Positions 26,621 to 35,661 of a stretch of 64,000 nt of DNA are shown here, piece by piece. Within the stretch, counting starts at the first letter, position 1, and the number at the start of each line of letters is the position of its first letter. The stretch is from NCBI GenBank assembly GCA_035384605.1, contig DAOOIV010000003.1, positions 1 through 64,000 of the forward strand. Reading direction: 5' to 3'. This stretch comes from Phycisphaerae bacterium. Its GTDB lineage: Bacteria; Planctomycetota; Phycisphaerae; UBA1845; PWPN01. The translations under genes were made by a program, and so were the position numbers. The notes under the pieces were generated by a model. The model saw nothing but the letters and a program-made list of their open reading frames with translations. It made no database searches and was not told the DNA's origin.

Positions 26621-26826
26621 AATCGCCCCGGTAGGGGCGGAGGTGTGTAGCCAGGGGCGCGAGCCCCTGGATTCGATGCCCCATTCACCGGTTAGCCCCA
26701 GCGGGACGATGGACGCCTGTGGAAGGCCTGGCTCTTCTTCCGCCCCTTCGGGGCTGATCGGTCCTGGCGACATCTGCACTTGGGGCTCGCGCCCCAGGCT
26801 ACATATCTGTGCCCCTTCGGGGCAAA
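26621..26826 (-). repeat. GCCCCGAAGGGGC element, copy B
   Basis: Read on the minus strand it has TTGCCCCGAAGGGGCACAG, TATGTAGCC, GACCGATCAGCCCCGAAGGGGCGG, then GGCTCGCGCCCCTGGCTAC and ends GCCCCTACCGGGGCGATTT. It corresponds to copy A with about 40 extra bases in the interior. It lies between the regulator gene and the lipoprotein gene, just before the lipoprotein's possible start. Copy A lies at the other end of the five-gene block in the opposite orientation. Confidence 0.8.
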
Positions 26827-26942
26827 AAGGCTGCTGGTGCGCAGACGATACGCGAACGGCGGATCCGTGCCACCCTTTCGCGGGCAGGTGCTGACCCATA
26901 GTGAGGTTCGCCGTTGTCTGCCACAATCGCATGGCACGTCTC

Positions 26943-27605
26943 TCATTTCTTCCTGGTTTGCACTGGTGCATCCTCGGGCCCGATCCGCAGATGCTCCTCA
27001 AGCAACCTGACGGCCCTTTTCCCGTCGCCTCGGCGAACGGCATCAAAAATGGCCCCATGCTGATCGCGGCCCTTGCGATAGCGCGCCATGCTCTCCGGCC
27101 CCCGCCCGAGCATGAAGCACTTGCCCTGCTCGACCAGCGTGGCGTACATCTCACTCAGTCTCTTGTTCCGGGCCATATCCACGATGGCTTGATGAAACCG
27201 CGTGTCCGCCGCAAGATAGGCCAGAGGATCGCTTCTTCGAACCGCCGCCCGGAGCTCGGCCAGCGCCTTCTCCAGTTGCCCCAGCCCCTCGGCCGGCGGG
27301 CGAGGCATCACCTTTCGCAGCGCGGCCAACTCCAGCATCCCCCGAAGCTCGTAGAGCCCGGCCAGCTCGACCGGGTCCAACGGCCGCACGAATGCCCCCC
27401 GAAACGGTATTGTCTCCACCCAACGCTCGTTCTCCAGTCGTCGTAAAGCCTCGCGGACAGGCGAGTTACTGACGCCGAGCTGCCGCGCCAGGGCATCAAT
27501 GTTGAGCTGTGTGCCCGGCCCGAAATCTCCGCCGACGATACGTTGCTTGATGGCCTGGTACGCCTGCTCAACAAAGCTCAATCGCGAAATGGCTGAAGGA
27601 GGCAT
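26943..27605 (-). CDS. GntR-family regulator, FadR/FCD type
   Basis: The 220-aa protein has an N-terminal winged helix (residues about 12-75: AYQAIKQRIVGGDF, LARQLGVSNSPVREALRRLE) followed by an all-helical FCD effector domain (ELRGMLELAALRK, DTRFHQAIVDMARN, DQHGAIFDAVRRGD), with His and Asp residues that bind a metal or small acid. FCD regulators commonly sense sugar acids or other carboxylates. It is at the head of the minus-strand catabolic region, separated from the lipoprotein gene by the copy B repeat, and most likely represses the downstream block. The start at ATG 27605 has only a weak ribosome site. Confidence 0.88.
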   Translation of the reverse strand: MPPSAISRLSFVEQAYQAIKQRIVGGDFGPGTQLNIDALARQLGVSNSPVREALRRLENERWVETIPFRGAFVRPLDPVELAGLYELRGMLELAALRKVMPRPPAEGLGQLEKALAELRAAVRRSDPLAYLAADTRFHQAIVDMARNKRLSEMYATLVEQGKCFMLGRGPESMARYRKGRDQHGAIFDAVRRGDGKRAVRLLEEHLRIGPEDAPVQTRKK

Positions 27606-27821
27606 GATCGTTCATCACCCGAGCAAGCCAATGGGCAAGCGCACCCAATCGTGCATGATCCATAATCAACGATCGGCTGCCTGTCAACCCCCAGCGCCGC
27701 CAAACCTGTGAATGCACGCGGAGAGGGACCGGGGCAAGCCTGAACCCCGGCTCGGCATCAGGTTCTGTTACCCGCATGGGTCACGCTGACTCTGACAACC
27801 GAGAACGGACCACTGACGACT

Positions 27822-28616
27822 TCACTCGTCCCTCACCACCGGATTGACCAGCTCCCCGATCCCGTCGATCTCGACGGCAAAGGTGTCACCTTCGCGAAGG
27901 AAAACGGGAGGCTTGCGGGCAACGCCCACGCCTTCGGGCGTGCCGGTCACGATCACCGTGCTTGGCAGGAGAGTGAACTGGTGCGAGAGGTAGCTGATCA
28001 GCTTGGGCACCGAGAAGATCATGTCGGCCGTGTTCGACTCCTGCATGACCTTGCCGTTGAGCCGGCCCCGGATGGGAAACGCATTGGGATCCTGATTCGG
28101 GTCGATCAGCAGGCACGGCCCCAGCGGGCAAAAGGTATCGAAGCTCTTGGCTCTTGCCCACTGCTTGTCCCGTCGAATCTGGCAGTCGCGGGCCGACACG
28201 TCGTTCCCGCAGGTGTAACCCAGCACATACTTGAGCGCATCGGCTTCGCTCACCTTGCGGGCCTTCCTCCCGATCACCACCGCCAACTCCGCTTCGTAAT
28301 CCACCTCGTCCGGGGCATCCGTGGGCAGCACTATCGGCTCACCCGGCCCGATCACGCTTGTCGTGAGTTTGACGAAAACCAGCGGGAATTCGGGCACCTG
28401 CTGGCCGCCCTCAGCCGCATGCCGCCGGTAGTTCAAGCCGATGGCAATGACGTTCACCGGCACCACCGGAGCCAGCAGCCGCTTGATCTTGGCGGTCTGC
28501 GACGTGATTTCATAGGAACCATAGAGATCGCCACTGATCAGCCTGGCCTGGTCCGCCGCGATCCATTCGCCAATGCACACTTTTCCGCTCGGATCTTCAA
28601 AACGAACAACCTTCAT
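27822..28616 (-). CDS. Fumarylacetoacetate hydrolase-family protein
   Basis: This 264-aa protein has the FAH fold used by acylpyruvases, 2-keto-3-deoxy-sugar-acid dehydratases and decarboxylases. IGLNYRRHAAEGG near 60-72, DEVDYEAELAVVIGR near 105-120 (the metal-binding Glu residues), YTCGNDVSARD near 135-145 and VIVTGTPEGVGVARKPP near 222-238 are the family's signature blocks. GGGAGTCATC precedes the ATG. Its place next to the GntR gene suggests a step in keto-sugar-acid breakdown. It is probably monocistronic: 216 bases separate it from the regulator. Confidence 0.9.
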   Translation of the reverse strand: MKVVRFEDPSGKVCIGEWIAADQARLISGDLYGSYEITSQTAKIKRLLAPVVPVNVIAIGLNYRRHAAEGGQQVPEFPLVFVKLTTSVIGPGEPIVLPTDAPDEVDYEAELAVVIGRKARKVSEADALKYVLGYTCGNDVSARDCQIRRDKQWARAKSFDTFCPLGPCLLIDPNQDPNAFPIRGRLNGKVMQESNTADMIFSVPKLISYLSHQFTLLPSTVIVTGTPEGVGVARKPPVFLREGDTFAVEIDGIGELVNPVVRDE

Positions 28617-28802
28617 GATGACTCCCGATTCTCTGCGTGGTCAATCCAGACTCGAACGCGAATCCGTCGTGCGGCCAACATACTGAAACCCCACCATGAA
28701 AAGCAACTGCTCCGCCCTCGACACCTCCCATCGTGACAGAAGCACTGCCACGCTGATATCATCTATTATTCAGACCTTTGGCTCTCATTTGGAGGAAATG
28801 CC

Positions 28803-30536
28803 ATGCTCAGACATTCGTTGGCCTTGCTGACAGCTTCGGTCACAATGACAACCGCCTCGGCCGAGGAGTTCAGATACAAGGACCGTCTTCTCGACGACCT
28901 CGTGCGGCAAGTCCCTGATATCCTCAAGACTTACGATGCCGAAACGGGACACTTCGGCAAGGGCATCTGGATCTGTACCGACCAGAACCTGATGTTCCCG
29001 CTGGCCGTGGCCTATGCGCGACAGGGAGAGGGGAACAAGTACTATAAAGACCAGCAGTTGCTTGAAACCATCATGAAGGCCGGCGACGCCCTGATCGCGG
29101 ACGCCGACAAAGACGGCAAGTGGGTCTTCCGCAAAAAAGACGGTAGCGAGTGGGGCAAGATCTGGATGCCCTGGACTTACTCGCGATGGGTGCGCGCCTT
29201 CATGCTCATCCGCGATGACATGCCCCCCGACCGCCGAGCCGCTTGGGAAAAGGCCCTGACCCTCGGCTACGACGGCATCGCCCGCAGCCAGTTGGGCCAC
29301 GTGCACAACATCCCCGCGCACCACGCAATGGGCTTGTACTTCGCGGGCAAGGTGCTCGGCAAGCCCGATTGGTGCGAGAAGGCCGCCGATTTCATGAAGA
29401 AGGTGGCCGGGGCACAGTTCGAGGGCGGCTACTGGTCCGAGGATGTCGGCCCGGTCGTCCGCTACAACTTTGTTTACGTCGATGCACTGGGCACCTACTA
29501 CTCCGCGTCGGGCGATCAACACGTGCTGCCGGCTATCGAGAACGCCCTCCGCTTCCACAGCATGTTCACCTATCCCGACGGATCGATCGTCGAGACCATC
29601 GACGAGCGCAACCCGTATCACGACGGTGTCCATCCAGCCAACGTGGGTTTCACGCTAACGCCACACGGCCGTGCTCTGCTGCATGTTCTGTGGGCCAAAC
29701 TGGGAAAAGAGCCGCTCTCGGCTGATCTGATCGCCTCCCTGTTGATGCACGGTGAGGAAGGCCCCATGGATCCTTCGTTCCTCAATCCCGGCGGCTCGCT
29801 CGAGGTCTTGACCGAGAAGGGCGTTGACCGGGCGGCGGTCCTGCGGCGAGGTCCATGGTACGTCTGCGTGTCGGCCTACACCGCGCCGATTCCCAAGTCG
29901 CGATGGCACCAGGACCGCCAGAACTTCGTGAGCGTCTTTCACGAAAAGGTCGGCCTGATCGTCGGCGGCGGCAACACCAAGCTGCAACCGGCCTGGAGCA
30001 ACTTCACCGTCGGCGACATGGCTCTGCTCCAGCATAAACCCGGCGACGAGAACCCCGACTTTCTGCCCAAAGGGCCGCTGTTCCACGTGCCCAGCGACGT
30101 CAGACTCATTCGCGAGCCGCAGTTGGGCCTGGATCTGACCTACGGCAAACAGCTCTGCCGGATCCGCATCCAGCCGAACGATGACCACAGGCTGGACTTG
30201 GTTCTGTCGGCACCCGGCGTCGAGGATGGCCCCGTCGCCGCTCACCTGACCTTGATACCGCACATCAAGAAGCCGCTGGAGACGGCCGGCGAACAGAGCG
30301 TGACGCTCGGCGATGCGTCCATCGCCTGGACACCCGCGCAGGTCGCCGGCGCAGTCTCACACGGCGCTGCTCGCCTGCTCGTTCCCGACACCGCGAGCCT
30401 CTTCTGGCCGGCCCTGCCCCACAACCCCTACCGCAAAGACGGCCGTGCCGAACCCGCCGAAGGCCGAATCGAAATCCGAATCCCCTTCGACCGCCAACAT
30501 ACCGAATACACGGTCACCCTGGAAGTACCTGAATGA
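28803..30536 (+). CDS. Exported alpha/alpha-toroid glycan-lyase-like protein
   Basis: ATG 28803 follows a strong GGAGGAAATG. The 577-aa protein starts with a short signal peptide ending in TASAEE. Residues about 20-330 look all-helical with recurring aromatic helices (WMPWTYSRWVRAF, HNIPAHHAMGLYFAG, FVYVDALGTYYSAS, HGRALLHVLWAKLG), as in (alpha/alpha)-barrel polysaccharide lyases and hydrolases. The C-terminal half is beta-rich (AVLRRGPWYVCVSAY, FVSVFHEKVGLIVGGGNTK), as in heparinase or alginate-lyase-type two-domain proteins. Catalytic residues cannot be named. The gene is divergent from the fumarylacetoacetase-like gene and stands alone. Confidence 0.6.
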   Translation: MLRHSLALLTASVTMTTASAEEFRYKDRLLDDLVRQVPDILKTYDAETGHFGKGIWICTDQNLMFPLAVAYARQGEGNKYYKDQQLLETIMKAGDALIADADKDGKWVFRKKDGSEWGKIWMPWTYSRWVRAFMLIRDDMPPDRRAAWEKALTLGYDGIARSQLGHVHNIPAHHAMGLYFAGKVLGKPDWCEKAADFMKKVAGAQFEGGYWSEDVGPVVRYNFVYVDALGTYYSASGDQHVLPAIENALRFHSMFTYPDGSIVETIDERNPYHDGVHPANVGFTLTPHGRALLHVLWAKLGKEPLSADLIASLLMHGEEGPMDPSFLNPGGSLEVLTEKGVDRAAVLRRGPWYVCVSAYTAPIPKSRWHQDRQNFVSVFHEKVGLIVGGGNTKLQPAWSNFTVGDMALLQHKPGDENPDFLPKGPLFHVPSDVRLIREPQLGLDLTYGKQLCRIRIQPNDDHRLDLVLSAPGVEDGPVAAHLTLIPHIKKPLETAGEQSVTLGDASIAWTPAQVAGAVSHGAARLLVPDTASLFWPALPHNPYRKDGRAEPAEGRIEIRIPFDRQHTEYTVTLEVPE

Positions 30537-30584
30537 CGTTGACGACGCGAGGTGGATGAGTGGCCTTGGCCCTCTTTTGATCCG

Positions 30585-30609
30585 AGCTCTCGATTTTCCC
30601 GCGAGAGCT
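30585..30609. terminator. Hairpin between convergent genes
   Basis: AGCTCTCG (30585-30592) and CGAGAGCT (30602-30609) form a perfect 8-bp stem around a 9-nt loop. It lies between a plus-strand gene ending at 30536 and a minus-strand gene ending at 30621. No T-run is present. Confidence 0.4.
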
Positions 30610-30620
30610 ATCACGGCAGG

Positions 30621-31133
30621 CTAGCCGGCCGAGAATCCGTGCCAACGGGATTGACGATCAGCTCGAACGGTTCCGAGGCGAACACGATGGTATCCGACAG
30701 ATTCCCAGGGCCACACGCCGAATCGTTGAACTCTCTTGATGATATACTCCGTCTGTGCCCGCTGAGCATGAGGGAGTGTCGCCAGGAAATAGCTGGTCGG
30801 TCGTACCGCGAGGTAGACAGGTTCATGCAACCAGATGACTCGTATTCTGACCAGCCACGCGTAGTAACAGCAAGCCGCCATGAGGACTGCTGCCACCATC
30901 GCCCATCGCCGCCGGCGGGTGCAATACAAGGCTTTCGACCGTCGGGCATCATACCCGCACTCTGGGCAAACCAGGCTGGGAGCGCCGGTCATGTTGTACC
31001 AGCACTTCGGGCAGCGCGGCCGTCCACGGCTGCGGTCCTGGAAGAGCCCCAGATAGAGCAGCGAGACCGTGAGGCCGGCAGTCATTCCGACGGCTGTCCA
31101 GATGATCAGGACGGTCGATCCCATGAACAGCAT
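30621..31133 (-). CDS. Zinc-ribbon membrane protein
   Basis: The 170-aa protein starts at ATG 31133 (MLFMGSTVLIIW). A membrane helix (about residues 6-30) is followed by the zinc ribbon CPKCWYNMTGAPSLVCPEC, of the C-x2-C-x5-G-x(5)-C-P-x-C type repeated in planctomycete membrane proteins, then a second helix (about 72-95). The rest is a basic, soluble tail. Function is unknown; a role in membrane or secretion processes is only inferred from related zinc ribbons at 43670. It converges with the 28803 gene and lies 50 bases before the PIN-domain gene. Confidence 0.6.
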   Translation of the reverse strand: MLFMGSTVLIIWTAVGMTAGLTVSLLYLGLFQDRSRGRPRCPKCWYNMTGAPSLVCPECGYDARRSKALYCTRRRRWAMVAAVLMAACCYYAWLVRIRVIWLHEPVYLAVRPTSYFLATLPHAQRAQTEYIIKRVQRFGVWPWESVGYHRVRLGTVRADRQSRWHGFSAG

Positions 31134-31182
31134 TATGCAGCCAGGCAGAGGGTATTCACAATGCGCGGAGCTTCTGAAATGA

Positions 31183-31680
31183 TCAGGGGCAGATGACTCG
31201 CAGAGCCGATCGAGCCTGGGCGAGAACGCGTGGTGACATCCAAAGCGAGGAGCGGCTGAGCCGATCCAGGAAGCCCTCAGCCTCACGTGCTTCAAGCCGG
31301 CGAGCTCCCGCAGCCCAGAGCAGTATCCCGATCGTACCATGTACCTCCAAGTTCATGGTTCGACCGACAAGTCGAGCGGCGGCGTCATCTGTCAGAAACC
31401 AATCAGCCTGAATCTGTCTCGCCAACGCCAAGGCGGCTGCTTCGCCTATATGAATCGCTTCCGTGTCCATCCAAGGCTGCAGCTCGACCATATGGGCAGA
31501 GTCGACGTCAATCACCTGGATCCATTCGGGGCGTCGTGATGACCACTCGGCAAGAGCCCGCTGCAACTCCTCCTGCACGGCCGGTGGGATATGGACCGCA
31601 CCCACCTCTTGCAACAGATCGAGGGCATCGATCTCTGATAGGCGCAGAATCGGCCCGGTGTTTGAAACAACTCGTCTCAC
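31183..31680 (-). CDS. PIN-like toxin (DUF3368-type) of a toxin-antitoxin pair
   Basis: The 165-aa protein opens VVSNTGPILRLSEIDAL, where the N-T-G-P replaces the more usual aspartate opening of PIN nucleases, as in the DUF3368 branch. A central WMDTEAIHIGEAAALALARQI (about residues 70-90) and DWFLTDDAAARLVGR (about 93-107) carry the acidic residues expected for an RNase site. It overlaps the upstream antitoxin stop by four bases (ATGA), so both are made together. It likely cleaves RNA when the antitoxin is lost. Confidence 0.75.
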   Translation of the reverse strand: MRRVVSNTGPILRLSEIDALDLLQEVGAVHIPPAVQEELQRALAEWSSRRPEWIQVIDVDSAHMVELQPWMDTEAIHIGEAAALALARQIQADWFLTDDAAARLVGRTMNLEVHGTIGILLWAAGARRLEAREAEGFLDRLSRSSLWMSPRVLAQARSALRVICP

Positions 31681-31880
31681 GGATTGGCCGTCCTCTGGTG
31701 CAGGGCCCAGTCGATGTCCTCTCGCTGGAAGGCTTCGGTCAGTTCCAGCCGCCGGTGCCGTAGGAACTCCAGGAGCGCAGTGCGTACGAGCTCATCCTGG
31801 CTATGGAACCAGCCGGCTTGGACAAGGGCTGCGACCTCACCGGCGATCTTGTCAGGCAGTTCAATCTGGAGTTGTTTCAT
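31677..31880 (-). CDS. Ribbon-helix-helix antitoxin
   Basis: The 67-aa product starts at ATG 31880 (MKQLQIELP). Its pattern LQIELPDKIAGEVAALV...QDELVRTALLEFL is a short beta strand followed by two helices, the ribbon-helix-helix DNA-binding fold of antitoxins, followed by a charged tail (EDIDWAL) that could bind the toxin. It is the first gene of the pair and would repress its own promoter. The upstream frame is open to 31904. Confidence 0.75.
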   Translation of the reverse strand: MKQLQIELPDKIAGEVAALVQAGWFHSQDELVRTALLEFLRHRRLELTEAFQREDIDWALHQRTANP

Positions 31881-31979
31881 GGCAACATTCCTTCCGAACA
31901 GCATATGATAAACCCTTACCTCGGTCAGGGCAATCTGTTCTTAGCCGTTGGTCGGTTGCAGGCCAGACAATGGCGACCC

Positions 31980-34277
31980 TCACCGAACCACAGCGACACT
32001 TTCCGCCTCGACGCTCACTCTCCCCAGCGGCGTATCGATTTCCGCTGTCGTCCCCGTGAAGTTGACCGCCACCGCGCACTTGGCCTCCGGCAGATGCACG
32101 ACGATGTGAGGGAACAGGCCGCTGACCGTGCCGCTCGGCCGTCCGGGCGTGCTGGCCGGATCACAGTAAATTGCCAGCACCGTCTTGCGGAACCACTCCT
32201 GTGGGCTGACAATCCGCGGGCGGTCGTAAGCCGGCGGGCCGAAGTACAGTTCGTGGGCCAGCAGCGACTCGTCCACCGCAAACCTGTCCTCCGGATACAC
32301 CATTTGACTGCGATCGGCATACCGCTGCCGTTTCTGCATCAACTGGAACGAGCCCTCGCCGGCCAGTGCGTGAATGGCCATCTGCTTCTCGATAGTGATC
32401 GAGCGAGCCTGCAAGTCATGCCAGGTGTCGTTGCACTCGGCCGGTTTGAAGACATGCTCCTTGCCGTTGGTCGCCAGGTTCACCTGGTGGTTGTTGTAGA
32501 TGTCGCATGCCAATCGCAGGCCCAGGCTCCCCTCGCGCAGCAGCCAGATCTGGTCCTCGGCCATGCACCAGTCGATCAGCAAGGTGGGTCCGCCCGGCAG
32601 CGCGACGAACGCCTGGTACTGACGAATCATCGGGAAGACCTTGTTGTTCGGCCGGCCATGAATGACGTTCTTGGTCTCCCGGCCGATACGTCCGGTCGTC
32701 CAGAACCCGCCCTCATCGAACGTCCCGATCTTGAAAGACTCCAAACTGAACTGAGGCGTAACGCCCGTCGCCTGGATCATCCCCATGCCGTTACCGTTGT
32801 ACCGCAGCAAGTGAGGCAGGCCCACCGGCTGAACGAGCATCTGCCACCACCCGAAAGCCGACCGCCACGCGACGCTCGAAAAGCTGTGGGAATCGCGATG
32901 CCAGGCCAGCCGCACGTTCGGCTCGTAATACGTGCCGACATTACGTTCGTTGAACTCTTTCACGCTGGCCGGTGGCACCATCTGCTCGTGCTTCATGTGC
33001 TCCAACAGCCACAGCGCCTGGGCCAGCACGCAGCCTTCCTGCCCCTCATACCAGGAAAAGTCGTTCAAACGGAATCGCAACAACGACGAAAGCCTCGCTG
33101 CCAGGACGCTTCCGCCGCCGAGCTTCTGCTGCAACTCGATCATCTTGATCCACTCGTCGGCCATGAGCGTCGCGTCGGGGTCCTTGAAATGGGCGGCCGC
33201 GAACAGATACGCCGGCATCATTTGCGTGTTGCCGTAGCCGTAGGTGATCCAGTCGTCGCCGGCACAGTGGATGAAACGCCCTGTGTACAGCGTGGCCTGC
33301 TTGAGCCGATCGTACGCGTACTTCCAGTTGTGCAGGTAGACGTCCGGGTTTCGCTGCGACTCAGGCAATTGCTGATCCATCACGTACGCGTAAGCCAGAT
33401 ACGCCAACGGCCAGCCCATGTAGCCCGGATGGTAAAAGCCGTGGTGCTCCTGGATGCCGCCGGGCTCGAAGTTGGCCGCTTTCACTCGCTCCTTGAGCGG
33501 CTTGCCGCCGACCACCTTGTCCGAGGCGACGTCCGCCGGCATGCAAATGGCGTTCAGGCAATATTCGATGGCCGACTCACGCCAGGCGGCCTGCCGAGGT
33601 GAGTCTGGCATCGCGACGCGAGCCATTTGCAGCAACGTCGACGACCACGCGTTGGATTCGCCGCACGAGTGTTCCGGCCAGGTTCCCGGCCAGGTCCGCC
33701 ACTTCTTGCTGATCCCGTACTCGACCTGCTTGTCCGCCTCCCAGACCAGGATCTTGAGCATTTGCTCTCTCTGATCCGGCGGCAGGGCGTCGATCAAGAG
33801 CATGGCATCCGCCACCGCGAACAGATCCGCGTGCCAGTCATCGGCCATCGACAGCGTCGCCCCCCATTTCTGGATGTCCGGTCGATCAACAGTGTTGGCC
33901 GCGATGTGCGTACCCAGGACCAGCTTGATCAAACCGCGAAGCGGCCGGGCGATATCCTCCGGCGGGTTGGCCCGCTTGAGCCAGTACCCCGCCGCCGCGG
34001 CCGCAAACGTGTTACCGGCCACGTCACGGTAGGGATTGCTGCCCGTGCCCAGCGTGGGGTTCAGCGTGTACAGGTCTGTTCCCGGGACTCGGTAAAGGTA
34101 TGTCGAGAGCCAGCGACACCATTGGTCGAGGGCCTTCTCCAAACGCGACCGGAAGCTCTGAACAACCGGATCGGATGCCGTGTCTCCCTGCTGTCCCGCG
34201 GCCACGCACCAGGAGGCCGCCAGAACAATACTCGCCACCAACACCAACAGGGCCGGAGTGTGCTTGCGTTGCGACAT
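31980..34277 (-). CDS. Large exported glycan-processing-like protein
   Basis: ATG 34277 is favoured because AGGAG lies 8 bases upstream; ATG 34283 is next to that site. The 765-aa product has a clean signal peptide (core LLVLVASIVLAAS, then CVAAGQ). Residues about 30-420 are helical with aromatic motifs such as DWHADLFAVADAMLL, TWPGTWPEHSCGESNAWSS and HHGFYHPGYMGWPLAYL, as in alpha/alpha-toroid polysaccharide lyases. Beta-rich segments follow (PGGPTLLIDWCMAEDQIW, AKCAVAVNFTGTTAEI). It resembles heparinase II/III-type or other PL proteins in layout, not in a clear active-site motif. It ends 99 bases from the antitoxin gene start. Confidence 0.6.
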   Translation of the reverse strand: MSQRKHTPALLVLVASIVLAASWCVAAGQQGDTASDPVVQSFRSRLEKALDQWCRWLSTYLYRVPGTDLYTLNPTLGTGSNPYRDVAGNTFAAAAAGYWLKRANPPEDIARPLRGLIKLVLGTHIAANTVDRPDIQKWGATLSMADDWHADLFAVADAMLLIDALPPDQREQMLKILVWEADKQVEYGISKKWRTWPGTWPEHSCGESNAWSSTLLQMARVAMPDSPRQAAWRESAIEYCLNAICMPADVASDKVVGGKPLKERVKAANFEPGGIQEHHGFYHPGYMGWPLAYLAYAYVMDQQLPESQRNPDVYLHNWKYAYDRLKQATLYTGRFIHCAGDDWITYGYGNTQMMPAYLFAAAHFKDPDATLMADEWIKMIELQQKLGGGSVLAARLSSLLRFRLNDFSWYEGQEGCVLAQALWLLEHMKHEQMVPPASVKEFNERNVGTYYEPNVRLAWHRDSHSFSSVAWRSAFGWWQMLVQPVGLPHLLRYNGNGMGMIQATGVTPQFSLESFKIGTFDEGGFWTTGRIGRETKNVIHGRPNNKVFPMIRQYQAFVALPGGPTLLIDWCMAEDQIWLLREGSLGLRLACDIYNNHQVNLATNGKEHVFKPAECNDTWHDLQARSITIEKQMAIHALAGEGSFQLMQKRQRYADRSQMVYPEDRFAVDESLLAHELYFGPPAYDRPRIVSPQEWFRKTVLAIYCDPASTPGRPSGTVSGLFPHIVVHLPEAKCAVAVNFTGTTAEIDTPLGRVSVEAESVAVVR

Positions 34278-34497
34278 GACCATCTCCTGAAGTATTGCGT
34301 GCGATCGCTTGAGACCAAGAGCATAGGGTAGCCTCAGAATCGCCCCATGAGCAAGACCAACGTTCCAGAATACCTGCGACCCTACTGGACAACCCGGCAC
34401 GGCTCCTGGATGATGGTTCGCGCGAATTCGTTGAGGAACTCAGCCGCGGAACTGCGGCCCCTTGCCGCATCCGCTGCGCATTCCGGGAGCATGCCGC

Positions 34498-35661
34498 ATG
34501 TCTACTGCAACCACAACCAGAAGAGAGGTTCTCTCCATCTTCGGTCAGACCGTCGCAGGCTTGGCCTTGATCCCGGCCCCCGGCCCTGCCCTCGGCGCGG
34601 ATGCCGGTTCAGGATCGGCGATCCGGGTGGGTATCATCGGGGCGGGCAATCGCAGCGGGGTGCATATCGCCCAGCTTAAGGAGCTCCCTGACCGCTGCCT
34701 CATCACCGCCGTCTGTGATATCGAGCAAGCCAGGGCCGAGGCGGCTCTCGTGAAGGTCGGCGGCGACGCCAAACCCTTTACCTCCCACGCTGACCTGTTG
34801 ACCTCCAGACTCTGCGACGCCGTGGTCGTCGCCACGCCCAACTACACGCACAAACAGATCGTCGTCGACGCTCTCAAGGCTGGTTGCCATGTCCTCTGCG
34901 AGAAGCCAATGGCCACCACTCTGGACGAGGCGAGGGAAATCGTTGCCGCCGTCCGCAGCAGCAAGAAAGTTTTCTCCATCGGTCTTCAGTTCCGCTACGC
35001 GAGCGTCTACCGCAAAGTGCGCGATCTGGTCGCATCAGGGACGATCGGCGATCTGAAGTACGTTTGGGCCGAGGAGTTCCGCGGCGACTGGGCCCGTCTG
35101 TTCGCCGACCCGCAGGAAAACGCCCGCCGCAACTGGCCCTACTACCAGAAGCTCTCCGGCGGCACACTGCTGGAGAAGAACTGCCATGATTTTGACATCC
35201 TGGGCTGGGTCATCGGCAGCAAACCGGTTCGCGTTACGGCCTCCGGCGGCAACAGCGTCTACCGCGAACGCGAGACCATCGATCATGCCAGTGTGACGGT
35301 CGATTACGAGAACGGCGTCCAACTCGCCCTCGGCGTGTGCATGTTCGCCAAGGTCGGCCGCCATCAGACAACGCTTGTCGGCACCGACGGCATGATTGAA
35401 TTCCCTCGGGGCGGCAACCAGTTAACCATCCGCAGGCCCAAGCAGAAAGATGAGGTCTTGCAACTTGTCGAGCAGACTGGCGACTCCCACGGCCAACAGG
35501 GAATCCGCGAGCTGCACCTCGATTTCCTCGATGCCATCAGCACCGGCCGGCCACCCCGGACCGACGTCAACGTCGGCTACGACGCCATGCACGTACCCGT
35601 CGCCGCCGAGGAGGCCATCCGCGACCACCGCGTCATTGAGTTTAAGCACGTCGCGAGTTAA
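34498..35661 (+). CDS. Gfo/Idh/MocA oxidoreductase with Tat signal
   Basis: ATG 34498 is chosen because GGGAG lies about 9 bases upstream; an ATG 7 bases earlier is out of frame. The 387-aa protein opens with TTTRREVLSIFGQ, a twin-arginine signal, then a hydrophobic core. Rossmann VGIIGAGNRSGVH (about residues 42-54), VATPNYTHKQ (about 105) and VLCEKPMATTLDEA (about 129-142) place it in Gfo/Idh/MocA. Export of a folded NAD-binding enzyme fits periplasmic sugar processing known in planctomycetes. It is divergent from the 765-aa exported protein, sharing a 220-base promoter region. Confidence 0.88.
   Translation: MSTATTTRREVLSIFGQTVAGLALIPAPGPALGADAGSGSAIRVGIIGAGNRSGVHIAQLKELPDRCLITAVCDIEQARAEAALVKVGGDAKPFTSHADLLTSRLCDAVVVATPNYTHKQIVVDALKAGCHVLCEKPMATTLDEAREIVAAVRSSKKVFSIGLQFRYASVYRKVRDLVASGTIGDLKYVWAEEFRGDWARLFADPQENARRNWPYYQKLSGGTLLEKNCHDFDILGWVIGSKPVRVTASGGNSVYRERETIDHASVTVDYENGVQLALGVCMFAKVGRHQTTLVGTDGMIEFPRGGNQLTIRRPKQKDEVLQLVEQTGDSHGQQGIRELHLDFLDAISTGRPPRTDVNVGYDAMHVPVAAEEAIRDHRVIEFKHVAS

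Noticed and set aside
31803..33602. 599-residue open frame on the plus strand under the 765-aa exported protein
   Set aside because: Antisense shadow: no signal peptide or motif, while the minus-strand protein has both an export signal and glycan-lyase-like layout.
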